Shown one piece after another: positions 46,941 to 58,523 of a DNA stretch of 64,000 nucleotides. Below the pieces are notes generated by a model. That model saw only the letters and a list, made by a program, of their open reading frames with translations. It did no database searches and was not told the origin of the DNA. Source of the DNA: Acanthochlamys bracteata (Eukaryota; Streptophyta; Magnoliopsida; Pandanales; Velloziaceae); NCBI GenBank assembly GCA_019914995.1, contig CM034127.1:992001-1056000 (forward strand), read 5' to 3'. Position numbers and translations under genes: made by a program. Positions within the stretch are counted from its first letter, which is position 1. The number at the start of each line of letters is the position of its first letter.

Positions 46941-49342
46941 TATTATAGCATATGCAATTGAAGCATCTCACAATGTTCTGTATAATTATATATATTTTTT
47001 AAAATTTACTTTATTAAGTTACTTTTATATAAACAAACTCTTAGGGTGTGTTACTTTCACACCCTAATAACTCAATTTCTTTCAATAATACGAAGTTATT
47101 TTCGATTTACTTTAGCTACACAAAAAAATACATGAACTCATTTTTAATTATTTTTCGTATAAAAAGAATAAGACTTAAACTCATTTTATCTACACTATGT
47201 ATGATAATTTATTTTCTGCATAGTTCAAGATCTTACAAAAACTACAATTTGGTGAAATCATTCAATTTTTATTATATTGATGATTACAATTATCAGATTG
47301 TTATCACCATACATGCATGTCTGGTCAATACCTAAAAACAAAAGCAGCCCAAAACATATCAATACATTTTTTAAACTAAATTAAAAATGTTCTGATGTAT
47401 TATATATAGAAGTTTCACTAATCACTTGTTTATTTCTCATCAAAATTGACTCCTGGTATGGTTGACTCACTGCAAATAAAAGAAAAACATCAAAAGACAA
47501 TCTCACCGACCATGGTTTTATTAATGCAATAAGAGTGATGCCTTAGCCCGTAGGGCATTCATTAGAAGAATAAGTTTTATGTTGTTTCCCAAATGTTCCA
47601 TCCCTTGAAGGCATCAATTCATGCTGCATTTGAATGCCATGTACATTGACTTGCCCCATGTTTTTCTTTCTTTTCCTTCCTTCACTGTGATCTCAAGGTA
47701 CCTAGGGTGCTTTTTAAAATACTTCTTAAAAATCTTTCAAATACCTCTTATTATTAAGATAACAATCAATCAAGCAAGAGAAGCATAAACCCCAGTGGCC
47801 AGTGATGGACGGACGGCTGCAATAGGTTGTTGCCTTTGGTTGAATGTTTCATGAAATTTCTCAAGTCAAGAAAGCTAAAGAAGTTTCTTAGCTAGGTGTC
47901 ATCCAGGTCACAGTCGTAGTGACAGCACAGGGGTTTACCTGTACCGAACTTGCCCGCACACGTGTAATCTTTATCTAACCTAATTAAAGAAGCCCACTAG
48001 TATATGCGACTGGCTCTTCTTCAACAGGTGTTGTTGTGTAAAACTAAACCAAGGAGAATGAACTATGAAGTACGAGATTCCCATTTTTGTTCACTTGAAT
48101 GATATGATCGCGTGCCGCTGTTTGTTGTTGAACTGCTCTCTTAAGATTCGAAAAAGATTCGAAAAGGTTCTGCTTCTGTTTGGTACCTTAAAAAAGTTAA
48201 GAGATATATAGAAGAGTGCTGCTTTATTACTTTGTACAAGACATAGCAAATACATACCATTTTACTAAGTTGGTATTTACTAGTGTTTTACATATACTTT
48301 TTAAGTAAGGGGTTTTTTGTCATGCTCATTAAAAACTTGAACGAGTTATGATCAGAAACAATTAGACTGACCTCACCAAGTTTTAATAAGACTACTAATT
48401 CAACCAAATTGACTCGAGGGGTAATTAATTTGGTCAAGTCCATTAAAGAATAGAGGAAAGATTTGTTGGCGTTTGGGAAGTTGGAACGAGGCAGGAAGGC
48501 GTGGAGCAACTTCGTTCAAATTCAACTACTACTCTATCTCATTTTCTCTCTGCCTTGATATGAAGAAACCACCGCCACGTTTTCTGCTTCCTTTTCTTCC
48601 GCCCAAATCAAATATTCCCACTTCAGTATTAGAATTTAGCGCCTTTCCACACGCCACCCACCACAGTCATGCCACGGCATGGCCACGCCCGCCCTGGCTG
48701 ATACTCCTCCATGGCCCCCACTATGACCACCATCTTCCACTACTACAGTAACCGGCACCACAAATTTCCAAATACCCCTATCTCTACAATAGTTTTGGTT
48801 CCACCAAAGTATCCAAGAAATTATTACTTCAGGAAATATTATCGAAAACAAAAGCTTCCAAACGGAACTCTCAGGTTCCGCAGATGTATACGAGAAAATG
48901 GAGAGACTTTATTGCATAGCCCAAACTATAAGACATTCTCCTCCTTATGTTCTGTATTACATTTCCACCACTTCCTCACTAGATTACTCCTCTCTGTTCC
49001 ACCTGAAAGAGGAAATTATAATATGTACATTTAGCTTTAGGACATCAGAGAAACTTACCAAGGTATTAACACTATACTCCTGCCTATAACATTTTATCTT
49101 CCCTATAGTTTAGTTACCTATAGTGAACTCCAAACCCTAGGTAGAGTCCTTGCTAGTATATACAAAACCAACTCAAACTGCTTTTAGCAAGGACTTTTTT
49201 AACGTCTTTCTAATAAAGAGTTCCCGGCACTGGCCTCATTGCAAAGAAGCACAAGGTGCGCTGCCAAGGCTGCTCCCCTTTCACAATTGCATAGGACTTT
49301 ATAGTAAGAGTATATTGTCTTTTAGCTTCAGAACGTAGTTGT

Positions 49343-50950
49343 TCAGTACTCCAGTAGAAGGCTTCCGAAGGGGGCCCTATGAGGAATTCCCTTGCGTCGC
49401 TTGGCACTGCTATTGCTGCGGCGGCTGATCGGGGGTGGTGTTGAAGGGGTGAAGCTCTGGGTCACATTGCTCTTATCACTGCCATGGCTAGTGCTAGTAG
49501 TGTATGATCCCTCAGAGTCGGAGGCATCTGTGGCGCCGGGCTGCTTCTTTTTCCCCTTGCTCCAGCCCTTTGAAGTGCCAACAATCTGCAAAGCATTTTG
49601 TCGAACACTTACTTTCAGAAATATTAAATTGCCACAAACTGCTCGATGAAATTCCTTCCAACAAAACGGAAGTTAGAATTAGGTGGATTAGTAAGTTACC
49701 TTGCAGCCAAGTGAGCAGAAACGGAACGAGTCAAGAAGGCTGCGTTCACAGACTTCGCAGGTGTTAGTGACACCCTTGCCTGGACGTGGCTGAGGACGTT
49801 CATTCAGGAACACAACACGGGCACTGTTGATGATATACGTCTGGACACCAGTGATATCGAGCACCTTCTGAATCTCAGAAACTCTGATCACGTCATGGTA
49901 TGATGATCGCCGTATCTGCAATCAGGCATTGGAACAGTAAGAACAGTATCGACACATCGATCGGTTGACAACAATGTTGAACAATGAATAGCAACGCGCA
50001 TTATCTCTATTGCTGAAAATTGGGGAGGTGAGAATCAGATACCCAGGTTAAGGCAAATCCCACTCAAATGTAGGCAAAGCAGAAAACCCCAGTTCCCATA
50101 AAGAACCAAAATTAATTCCATCTTTTGCAAAAAAGGAAATTTTTAATGCGGTTGTAAAGGGGGTTCAAGAAAGGTAGAAGAACCTAATGATCAACAACAC
50201 AATCGAGTGATCACCAATGTAATACAGTAGAAAGAACAGGAGAGAGCGAATCTTTTACCTGAATGGCGCGGTGATCGCGATGGTGAGCAAGACAAAGAGA
50301 GCAGAGAGCTCCATTCACACAATCAAGGCAGTACATGTTACATTCGCTCTTATGAGAATCAGCGTGCTGCTTGCACTGGACGAAGAAACTCGTCGAAAGC
50401 AGCGGCTTCAGCCATGGTGGCCACTTGTTCTTCTCCTCTTCTCCTCCGTGAACTCCCTGTAATTCAATTAAGCACCAAGAAGAGGTAGATTGTTGTAATT
50501 GAATTTCTTCAAAAGCAATGAAATTCATTGATCAATCAATCAATTTAAAGCAGGTTCACCTAATCAATCAAACAGTTATCTGAATTCTCATAATAATCAA
50601 TGCAAGGGAAAAAAAGTATACCCATTATCAATCAAAAGAAAATTTTTTGGGAAACAAGCCAGAAAATCATTTATGACAAAACACAAAAAAAAGCGCCAAG
50701 CAGAACTATACCCATTCTCCAATTCATATATTCCCATTAACCCAAAACACTAGACACTTCCAGTATTTTCAAACACTAAAGCTCAATAACACTTTTTCAA
50801 AATGAAAGAATAAAAAAAACCCATTATCAAAATCGATTCAAAATTCACTGAAAACCATAAGAAAGAAAAAACGAAAAACCAAAACCAATGGTGAAACAGA
50901 GCAAAAACCAAAAAGCTAAGGAAAAACAGCAGCAGAAAGAAACCCACCAT
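49343..50950 (-). CDS. PLATZ zinc-dependent DNA-binding protein
   Basis: Four coding exons on the minus strand give 219 residues: 50950-50948, 50456-50259, 49915-49700, 49585-49343. The first coding exon is just the ATG, spliced to [20 protein letters not shown], the exact style of Arabidopsis At1g21000-type PLATZ starts. The PLATZ domain follows: a Cys/His cluster ([31 protein letters not shown]), [57 protein letters not shown]. The tail is Ser/Thr-rich with [10 protein letters not shown] and a basic [13 protein letters not shown] near the C-terminus. PLATZ proteins are plant-specific zinc-dependent A/T-rich DNA binders acting in the nucleus, often as repressors or in RNA polymerase III regulation. 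All signature residues are present and the length is typical. Confidence 0.95.
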
Positions 50951-52307
50951 GGATTTGTTCTTGTCAATCTTGAGCTTGAGCTCCTTGTTGTTTGAATAGT
51001 GGTCGATTTGCAGCTTCTTCAAGCTTTCTTCTTCTTCTTTCGCGGAAAAAACCAGCACTTAAGCTGGTTTCTTTTTTCTTCGGGTGGATTCTTATGAGTT
51101 GATTAGAACGAGAGACAACGGAATGGACCGGACTTGTAGTTGAATAAAAGTGTCCGGCTTTCATTCTTATCCTCCTAATTTGCAATTTCAGCACAAGAAA
51201 ATTTAAAAGTTTGCGGACTACACCAACATAAATATGATTTAGACACTCATTCTCTTCTTAGTTAAATGACAACAGTACCAAATGCATTACTATTTTGAAA
51301 CATTTGGTGCTAGGTACTGCTAAAATAATTTGCTGTGGGCTATTACTGAAAATTATAGCTTGTTATGGTAGGCTTGGGACTCCAAGCCTGACATGCGTTA
51401 ATAGCAAGTTAACTTCTCCAATTACAATTAGGCATTACTTTAAATTAAAATTTAATTTGTATTAGATAATTTGTTAGTTGATTGATTATTTAAATTGAAG
51501 TACCAGTTTGTGTTTGTTTAGTTAGCTCTAAACTTTGATTATGTCTTTAATTAACTTAATTAATTAGTCAATTAGTTAATTGCTTTGTATGTGCTCGATG
51601 ATTAGGGCCACTCTGTTTTTGATGGGCATGTATTTTGTGTCATGATATGGCACCACTCATGCATGGTACATTCATACTCCACGCATATATACATGCGCGT
51701 TCCTTAAGCGCGTGTTTAATTTAGAATAAATTTATTTTTTAAAATAAATTAAAAATTAAAAATATTTAATAAAAAATAAAATTTTAAATTTATTTTATAA
51801 TATAAATAAATTTTTGATAAAAAAATATGTTAAAATTTAAAAAATTATTTTTTTAAAAATAAATTTTAAAAAATGAGTTTGAAAGAGTTCGTAAACGAGT
51901 CTAAGCCATGATATTATTCGAAATACATACAAGACAAATATGCGAAAGTTTAATTTTTTAATAATAATAAAATGAACTTACTATTTGATTTATAATTTGA
52001 TCAAAATTAATAAATATACAAAATCGATTAACTTTTTTTGAAAAATTTGGAACCATACTTTACGATAGTAATAGAACTTTTTCCGAGCCCATATTTAATG
52101 GAGCCCTCGATATGGAAAATATGCATTAAAACTTTATCATATTTCTTCAAATGATAAGTTTCTCGTGAATTTATGATGCTGACTTTCGCAAAAATAATAA
52201 TTCATCTTGATAAATGATTATCGCAAGCAATACAAACATTTTCTATGATTACAAAGAGGTTAGGTGGTGTTGTTCTAAAAAAGAAAACATAATATTGTGA
52301 ATGAAGA

Positions 52308-52853
52308 TTGGGGTAAAAATTTGAATTTCTGAATCGGTTCCGAATCGATCTATATAATAATTGAGTCAAAATTGTTTAACTCTAATTTGATACATTTATT
52401 ATATGGATCAAAATTATCAATCTTAACCCAACCTATTTATAACCGAGTCAAATTCGATCGATCCTTTTAATAATTAATATTATTAAAATAAAAATTATAA
52501 ATATTAATTTTTAATAATAATAATATATAAAATTATTAATTATGATATATTTAAAAAATAATTAATTTGACAAAATTTATAAATTAAATAAAAATTAGTT
52601 AAATTAAGATAAATTAAAATATATATATATAATTAAATTCAAATTTTTTGTTATTATTCTCTAATTATTAAGTAATATATACTATATAAATAGTTGTACG
52701 GATTAAACGGATCAATTCAAATTCGATCCGAATCTATTTTAAGTTTTTAGGATCATTTTCGGGTCGATTCGAAATCGGCCCGAATTTGACTAAGTAATCC
52801 GAACCCGATCTTTTCGGATCGGATTTCGAATCGGTCGAAATTTACCACCCCTA
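52308..52853 (+). mobile_element. hAT-like MITE with perfect 8-bp target duplication
   Basis: AATGAAGA flanks both sides (52300-52307, 52854-52861). The left end reads TTGGGGTAAAAATTTGAAT. The right end, read inverted, is TAGGGGTGGTAAATTTCGAC. Both ends carry CGAATCGG/CCGAATTC-type motifs and the middle is AT-rich. The 546-bp element has no coding capacity. The 8-bp duplication and TAGGGGTG-type ends point to the hAT superfamily. Confidence 0.8.
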
Positions 52854-54129
52854 AATGAAGAGCACGTAATTTTCTCATTTTGATGGAAGTGATAATTAAT
52901 TAGAATTTAATTTTTGCTTTTTAATAGAAATTACTTAAAATGTAATTTTTATTCTTAAAAATAAATAATAATAAAAATTTATAAAAATTATAGAAATATA
53001 TTAAAAAATAAAAAAATTTTAAAAATACTTTCAAATATCATCTTAATTAAACGTTGAAAGCTCTTAACTTTGTTTTCATATCTCATGAAAGTTTAGACAA
53101 TCAAATTGGGCGAAACGATGTAACATCAATCTGAAAAAAAAATCTTCTATGAATAAAAGGATGCACAAATTATGGGTTAGGCTATGACCTTACAATTATT
53201 CGATTTCATATTGAACTTATTAACAATCAGATTTATAACCAAAAATTAATTGATCAATGAAAGAGACATCCAAAATCTTTAATATAACAAGATGAATTAA
53301 ATATTACAATGAAATTATTTCTTAACAAAGTTAAAAAGAAAATCAGGTCCTTGTAGCTTTCTGATCTTTTTCTTCTCGAGAAACTGCGAGTAACAGAGGT
53401 TGGTTCAACTTGGAAAGCAGAGCAATCTTCTCTATTTTAATGAATCTTTAAAATAAACAACGTGAAAACTCAGCACACTTGCAGAAGTTACTGCCATGGT
53501 TTTTCAATGTGCTTCAACATTATCGTGTGCACCAAAAGAAAAGACGCACGTTTCAATTTGGTTGCCTGTTTTTATCAACTAATACAACGAAGGCAGAGGC
53601 ATGAACTTCACAACATATTTATTAACCCTCAAATAAAGTTGAAAGCCGTTTATTTTTTGTAAATAACAATAAGATATATATCACTTAAGCCACATTTGTT
53701 ACGTTTTTACACTATGATGAAGAGATGGTTTCTAAGTGCGTTTTATTAAATTTTCTATTTCATATATTTAATTGATCATTGAAAAGTTTTGTAGGGTAGC
53801 AATCAAATGCATGTATGGTCCTAATTTCCTGAATTCAAGACCTTAATTTGGGGGAAACAACAAGACAATTCAATTATAATACGACTTACATGCATAAAAT
53901 TTCTTTCTCTTTGAGTTAACAAGAAGAATTGAACCAATAAAATTTACTTTGTCATAAAAAGATATCATCTAACGATAATATCTAAAGATATCATCAATAT
54001 GATAGAAATGATACAATATATATATTTTAAAATTTTCTTATTTTCTGTTATCTTGATCAAGTGACCAAATGAAAGTGAATTCATGGTCCGATTGAGATAA
54101 AATTGTATAGGTATATTTATAACTCACAG

Positions 54130-54411
54130 TTCTTTATATCCAACGGTACAGATTAAATTTAGAGATAATTCCGATCATAAACCGAAAAGAAAATATTCGA
54201 AAGTATCACTAAAAAAGGAGTGCCCATATATATATATATAAATTTATAAAATATTATAATTTTTTTAATATTAAAAAAGTAAAAATAAAATTTAATTTAT
54301 AGTTATATTTTTTTATATTTAATGATGAAAATTAGATTTTAAAGTCATTCCGGCCATAAACCAAAAACGGAATGCTCGGATGTGTCTTTAAGAAAGAAGT
54401 ACGTCTATTTC

Positions 54412-54456
<45 letters not shown>

Positions 54457-54480
54457 TATAAAATATTATAAAAATTTTAA
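54130..54480 (+). repeat. Diverged tandem repeat of about 190 bp
   Basis: Two copies share the order AGATTAAATTTAGAGATAATTC / AGATTTTAAAGTCATTCC, then CATAAACC, then TATTCGAAAGTATC / TGCTCGGATGTGTC, then a TA run. Copies are roughly 70-75% alike by eye. Confidence 0.55.
54414..54452 (+). repeat. TA dinucleotide microsatellite
   Basis: About 19 TA units form the end of the second copy of the 190-bp repeat. The matching site in the first copy has a shorter TA run (54227-54241). Confidence 0.9.
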
Positions 54481-56444
54481 ATAAAATAAGTTTTTTGTCA
54501 AACATGTATAATTGTGAGGGAGTGTGATGTCATGGTAGATAGGAAGCAGTTAGAAATAAGAACATACTGATTTGTATTGGATTGGTTCATAGTTGACCTT
54601 TCAGTACTTTGTAGAAGAGAAGGCAACAAAAATATTGCGAAGTCGAATCACCAAAAACATTTTTTTGCTTTTCCGCATGCGTAGACTCTCTAATTACTTT
54701 GCCTTTCCAAGATGCGGAGAGCTCAATTGCAGATGGCATGGCGATTAAATTAAAAAATGAAAACTTTTTTTTCTCGTCTGACGTTATTTTTTTCCATTTT
54801 TCATTTTTTATTTAAAAATTTTATTTAAAAAATATTTTAAAAAAATATTTTTATTTTATTTCGATAAATAAGTTTTATTATTTGAATAAAAAATAAAAAC
54901 TAAAAAAAATTTTACTATGTAATTTTTTTATAATTTATAAGTTTTTAATAAAATTTAAAAAATATATTAAAAAATATTTTTTAAAAATGCTTTGTTAAAA
55001 TATAATCAATTATTACTAGTATGAAAAAAGAATTGTCAGTAGTCAGGATCCATTCAAGTCTAAATAGGCAAACTAATCAATTTATTAAAATCAACAAATT
55101 GTTATAAGTCAACTCTTGCTTCAGATAATTAATGAGAACATTAAAAACATTATTTTTATAATTTTTTCTTTTGCCTCTCGCCCAGGTTTAGTCGGACAAA
55201 GAAAATTTGAGGTCAGTAACAGGAATGGTTTTAGAAAAAAAATACATTGAGCAATATTTCCATATAGTTTATTAATAAAAAACTATTTTTATCAAAATAT
55301 TGAATAGCAAAAAAGAACGAATTTATGAATGAAAGCGTTGGACTGCTTCAAAGTTGCAGCAGCAGCTTTCGTTGTTCAGAAAGTCTTTGCTTTCCTTTTT
55401 TTTGGTTACCATAGGTCCATAGCCGCCGCCTCGGCCTCCATTGCCGGCGAAGAATGGAACTCCACACTGCTGCATAAAATAAAATATTTTATTTTATTTC
55501 GAAAAACAAATTTTATTTTTTATATAAAAAATAATAACTTCTAATATAAAACTTTTTTATACTTTATATAATTTTAAATAATTACATAAAATATTATAAA
55601 AATATATAAATTAAAATGAATGAAATCTTTACAAATGCAACGCCAAATCGTCAGCCCAAATCACTCCTATGGTACGTATCGACAAGGGCCAAAACCTTGA
55701 AATTGGACCAAGCAAAATCCAAAATCTCAACAGGATAACACGTATGATTAATAGCAGGCCCTATATAATGGCTGCAAACTCATCTCTCAGATAATGTTTC
55801 ACGATTTCCCCTTTGGGCAATGGCCCTATTTGGTAGAGCACAATCTACAAACGAATTCAACCACTCAATTAAAGAGATTGTAGGTTTAATTCTCTAACCC
55901 CTACAACATATGTTATCTTTAGATTGAATTATATATTAGGATTTTAATGATTATGAGTTTTGAAAACTGAAGTTAATCAAAAAAATAAAATTTAAAAATA
56001 AGTTAAAAAATTTCTATTTAATTATTAATAAAAATGAAATTTAAAAGTGATGTTATTAGTTTTATTAAAAATAATTTTTTGAACAAAAAAATTGAAATTA
56101 AATGTTATGTTTAATTTAAAAATAAATTAAAAGTAAAAGTTTTGGAAAAAGAAATTAGTTGAAAGTGTTGATAAACAAAATCCTTACTAGAATGCCGAGT
56201 GTAAGGCAGATTGGTACCCTTCAAATTAACAAACGGCATCACTTTCAACAAACAAGCAACTTTCGGTGGTCAGGGAACCCACTCCCACCCCTTTCAATTC
56301 AAAATATGAACACCTCCGTCGACTTGCAACCAACAACCATTACTCACAGAAAACAAAATCTTCAAAAAATTTCTACATCAAACATAAAAGAAAATTTACA
56401 AGCGCATAAATTTTTACAAGGAGTCTATATATGTAGTTCTTCGT

Positions 56445-57421
56445 TCAACTGTATCCCTGTTTGTATCTCCTGAAGAGTTCGTCAGTCCTTGCATTTCTAA
56501 AAGCACAGCAACCCATTAGGTACACACCAATGAGTGCAACCAAGGTCACCAGAAGTATGATATCCGCTTTTCGCCATTCAGATTTAAGGTTCGCTAGCAA
56601 TCCTGCCTTACATGAAGAACACAAGTAGCAAAGAACCTGCGGCTCGTTGCTCCACAGGAAACAATCCGTATCCGCTGCGTAGTTGATCGGACTGATCCAA
56701 TTCGTCGGGTTTACGAACGTGTAGCCGCATGCCGTCGGCGGCTTACAGCATCCAGACTGACATTTCGAACAAAATATAAGTACTATGAAATTTTGTTAAG
56801 TATTTAGATCGGTTTGTTTGTTTACTTATTTTGAAATCACTTAACTTGCAAAGGGCTAATGCTTGCGATGAAGAAAATTTGAGGTGATTGGTAACTTTGG
56901 TTCATGTGACTACAAAATGAAGCTTCAGTGAGGCATGCCTTGATCCGGTTCCACTTATGCGAGCTTTGAACTCTCCGTCGAAGCCACCCTGAGTAATCCT
57001 CCAATCTTTTTTGTACAACAAAAGGGTTATACAGTCGTTAATTTATCAGCTTTCGTTATAGAAAAGAAAAAGAATTGACTAACCTGTACTCCATGTAAAC
57101 GCGGCCAGGGACATGGTGGCCGTGGCCATTAATGGTGACTGCGTAGATGAAGACAACTAAAACAGCTAGAAGAATGATGGCGAAAAGCATAACAACAAGA
57201 TAAAAGAACAAGAGCGACGGAATTCGCCATATAGCCCCTATGAACCCAGCTAAAGCAATGAGTAGTATGATGACTCCGACAACGATGACTGGCCACTGGA
57301 GAAGCTTGACGCATGAGTTATCTGTCTGCAACGCCAGCCAGATTCCAGCAGCGATGATCGGAACGGAGAGAAGTACTGCGACAAAGTTTATCACTCCTAG
57401 AACTGTGTTGCTTAGAGCCAT
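56445..57421 (-). CDS. Tetraspanin (TET8/9-like)
   Basis: Three coding exons on the minus strand give 269 residues: 57421-57084, 57005-56846, 56756-56445. Predicted membrane segments lie at about 8-30, 43-65, 68-95 and 228-250. The large extracellular loop between the third and fourth has plant tetraspanin marks: EDYSGWLRRRV, W-N-R-I-K-A-C-L, GCCKPPTACGYTFVNPTNW with GCCK at 168-171, and CYLCSSCKAGLLANLKSEWR. The end reads VYLMGCCAFRNARTD. Layout and length (Arabidopsis TET8 about 273) indicate a complete protein. Plant tetraspanins organise plasma-membrane microdomains; TET8 marks extracellular vesicles. The clade assignment rests on motif likeness only. A TATA-like AGAATATAAAC lies about 50 bp upstream of the ATG. 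The gene is divergent from the RRM gene that starts 1.1 kb away. Confidence 0.93.
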
Positions 57422-57469
57422 TAGAGAGAGAAAGAATCAGTGTTTGCTTCAGAAGAACAAAATGAATGT

Positions 57470-57480
57470 GTTTATATTCT
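57470..57480 (-). promoter_or_regulatory. Probable TATA box of the tetraspanin gene
   Basis: The minus strand reads AGAATATAAAC, about 50 bp before the ATG at 57421. A pyrimidine-rich leader (TTCTTTCTCTCTCT) lies between them. Confidence 0.5.
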
Positions 57481-58523
57481 CTGCTAGCTCCAAAGAACAA
57501 GTTAACAATCAAACTAATTTTAAAGTGAACTCAAATGATTTCTTTTAAGTTAGATATATAATTGTGAAAACTTTTTTTGGCAGCTTTAGATAATGCGTTT
57601 TACATAGCTTTACAGATGTGTATCGATTACTTGAGTGGGAATGAATAAGAGCATAAGAAAACAGATGCATTTGGCAAAAGATTGAAAGCTTGCAAATCTT
57701 TTCATGATCATCCACCTCAGCTAATTGTCTTCGAAATTTTGCTAGAAGTTTCTCAAACCACATACCTACTGATTGTCTTTAATTCACTGGACTCCTTTTC
57801 TCACTTCTTTAACTTTAGAGCATTTATAATAGTAGTGCATGCATTTATAATAATAGTGCATTCATCAAATGAGAACAATAATTTATGCAGACGCTACTTA
57901 TACTCTAAATCTATTTTCTTAAAATTTATTTCAACTTTTTAACTCATTTTTAAATTCAAATAACACAAAATTTTAACTAAACATTTTGACCAAAAATTAT
58001 TTTTAAAATTAATTTTAAAACTAAAATATTACTCCAAAACTCACTTTTAATAAAACTCTATTTTTACCAAATTCTTTTTACAAATTTAATATTAAAAAGT
58101 TGAGTTTAATAACAAAATAGATAAGTCCTTAGTTTCATTTTGGGTAAGTTTGATGTTTTTTTTCCAAAAACACTTTTTAATTTTTTAATTTTATATTTTA
58201 TAATACTTTCTAATTTTTAGTATATTTTATTGAAAATTTTAAAAATAAAAAATTATATAATTAAATTTTGTTATATTTTTAACATATTTAAATAAAATTT
58301 ATTTTTAAAATAAAATTAATATATTTTTTATTTTTAAACAATACTTTTTGTAATTACTCCACAACGGCTTCAGAGTTGTCTCCGTGCACTGAACGGAGAC
58401 TACATTTGCTAAAAGGGCCATATTTGAAAATTGAATTACGAAAAGTCCGACCTAGCAAAGTGTCTAATCTTCTTCAGTTCGTTTTCCTGCTTGTTCTCCG
58501 AGCTCAAACTGTTCTGGGAAAAA

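Larger units (their letters stand above)
42974..49342. other. Gene-free, repeat-rich interval before the PLATZ gene
   Basis: No coding region is supported. It holds the element at 43162-43799, a poly-T tract, MITE-like AT-rich stretches (about 43860-44030, 46010-46190, 46590-46740), the short element at 46783, and the PLATZ 3' UTR near 49100-49342. A GC-richer island at 45785-45850 is palindrome-like (GATCCGCCGGCC). Short open frames at 44466, 45476, 47048 and 48473 have low-complexity or non-protein-like composition. Confidence 0.55.
51061..56444. other. Gene-free interval between the PLATZ and tetraspanin genes
   Basis: Apart from the hAT-like element, it contains AT-rich MITE-like segments (51714-51900, 54770-55010, 55470-55620), a diverged tandem repeat at 54130-54480, and a long TA run. 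A possible TATA-like CTATATAATGG lies near 55761 without a gene after it. No supported coding region is seen. Confidence 0.5.

Noticed and set aside
48473-49034. Pro/His-rich frames downstream of the PLATZ gene
   Set aside because: The composition follows from CCA/CAC repeats. No start context or homologue is seen.
55329-55544. 71-residue frame with an alanine-rich hydrophobic part
   Set aside because: It runs into a MITE-like AT stretch and has no recognisable family.
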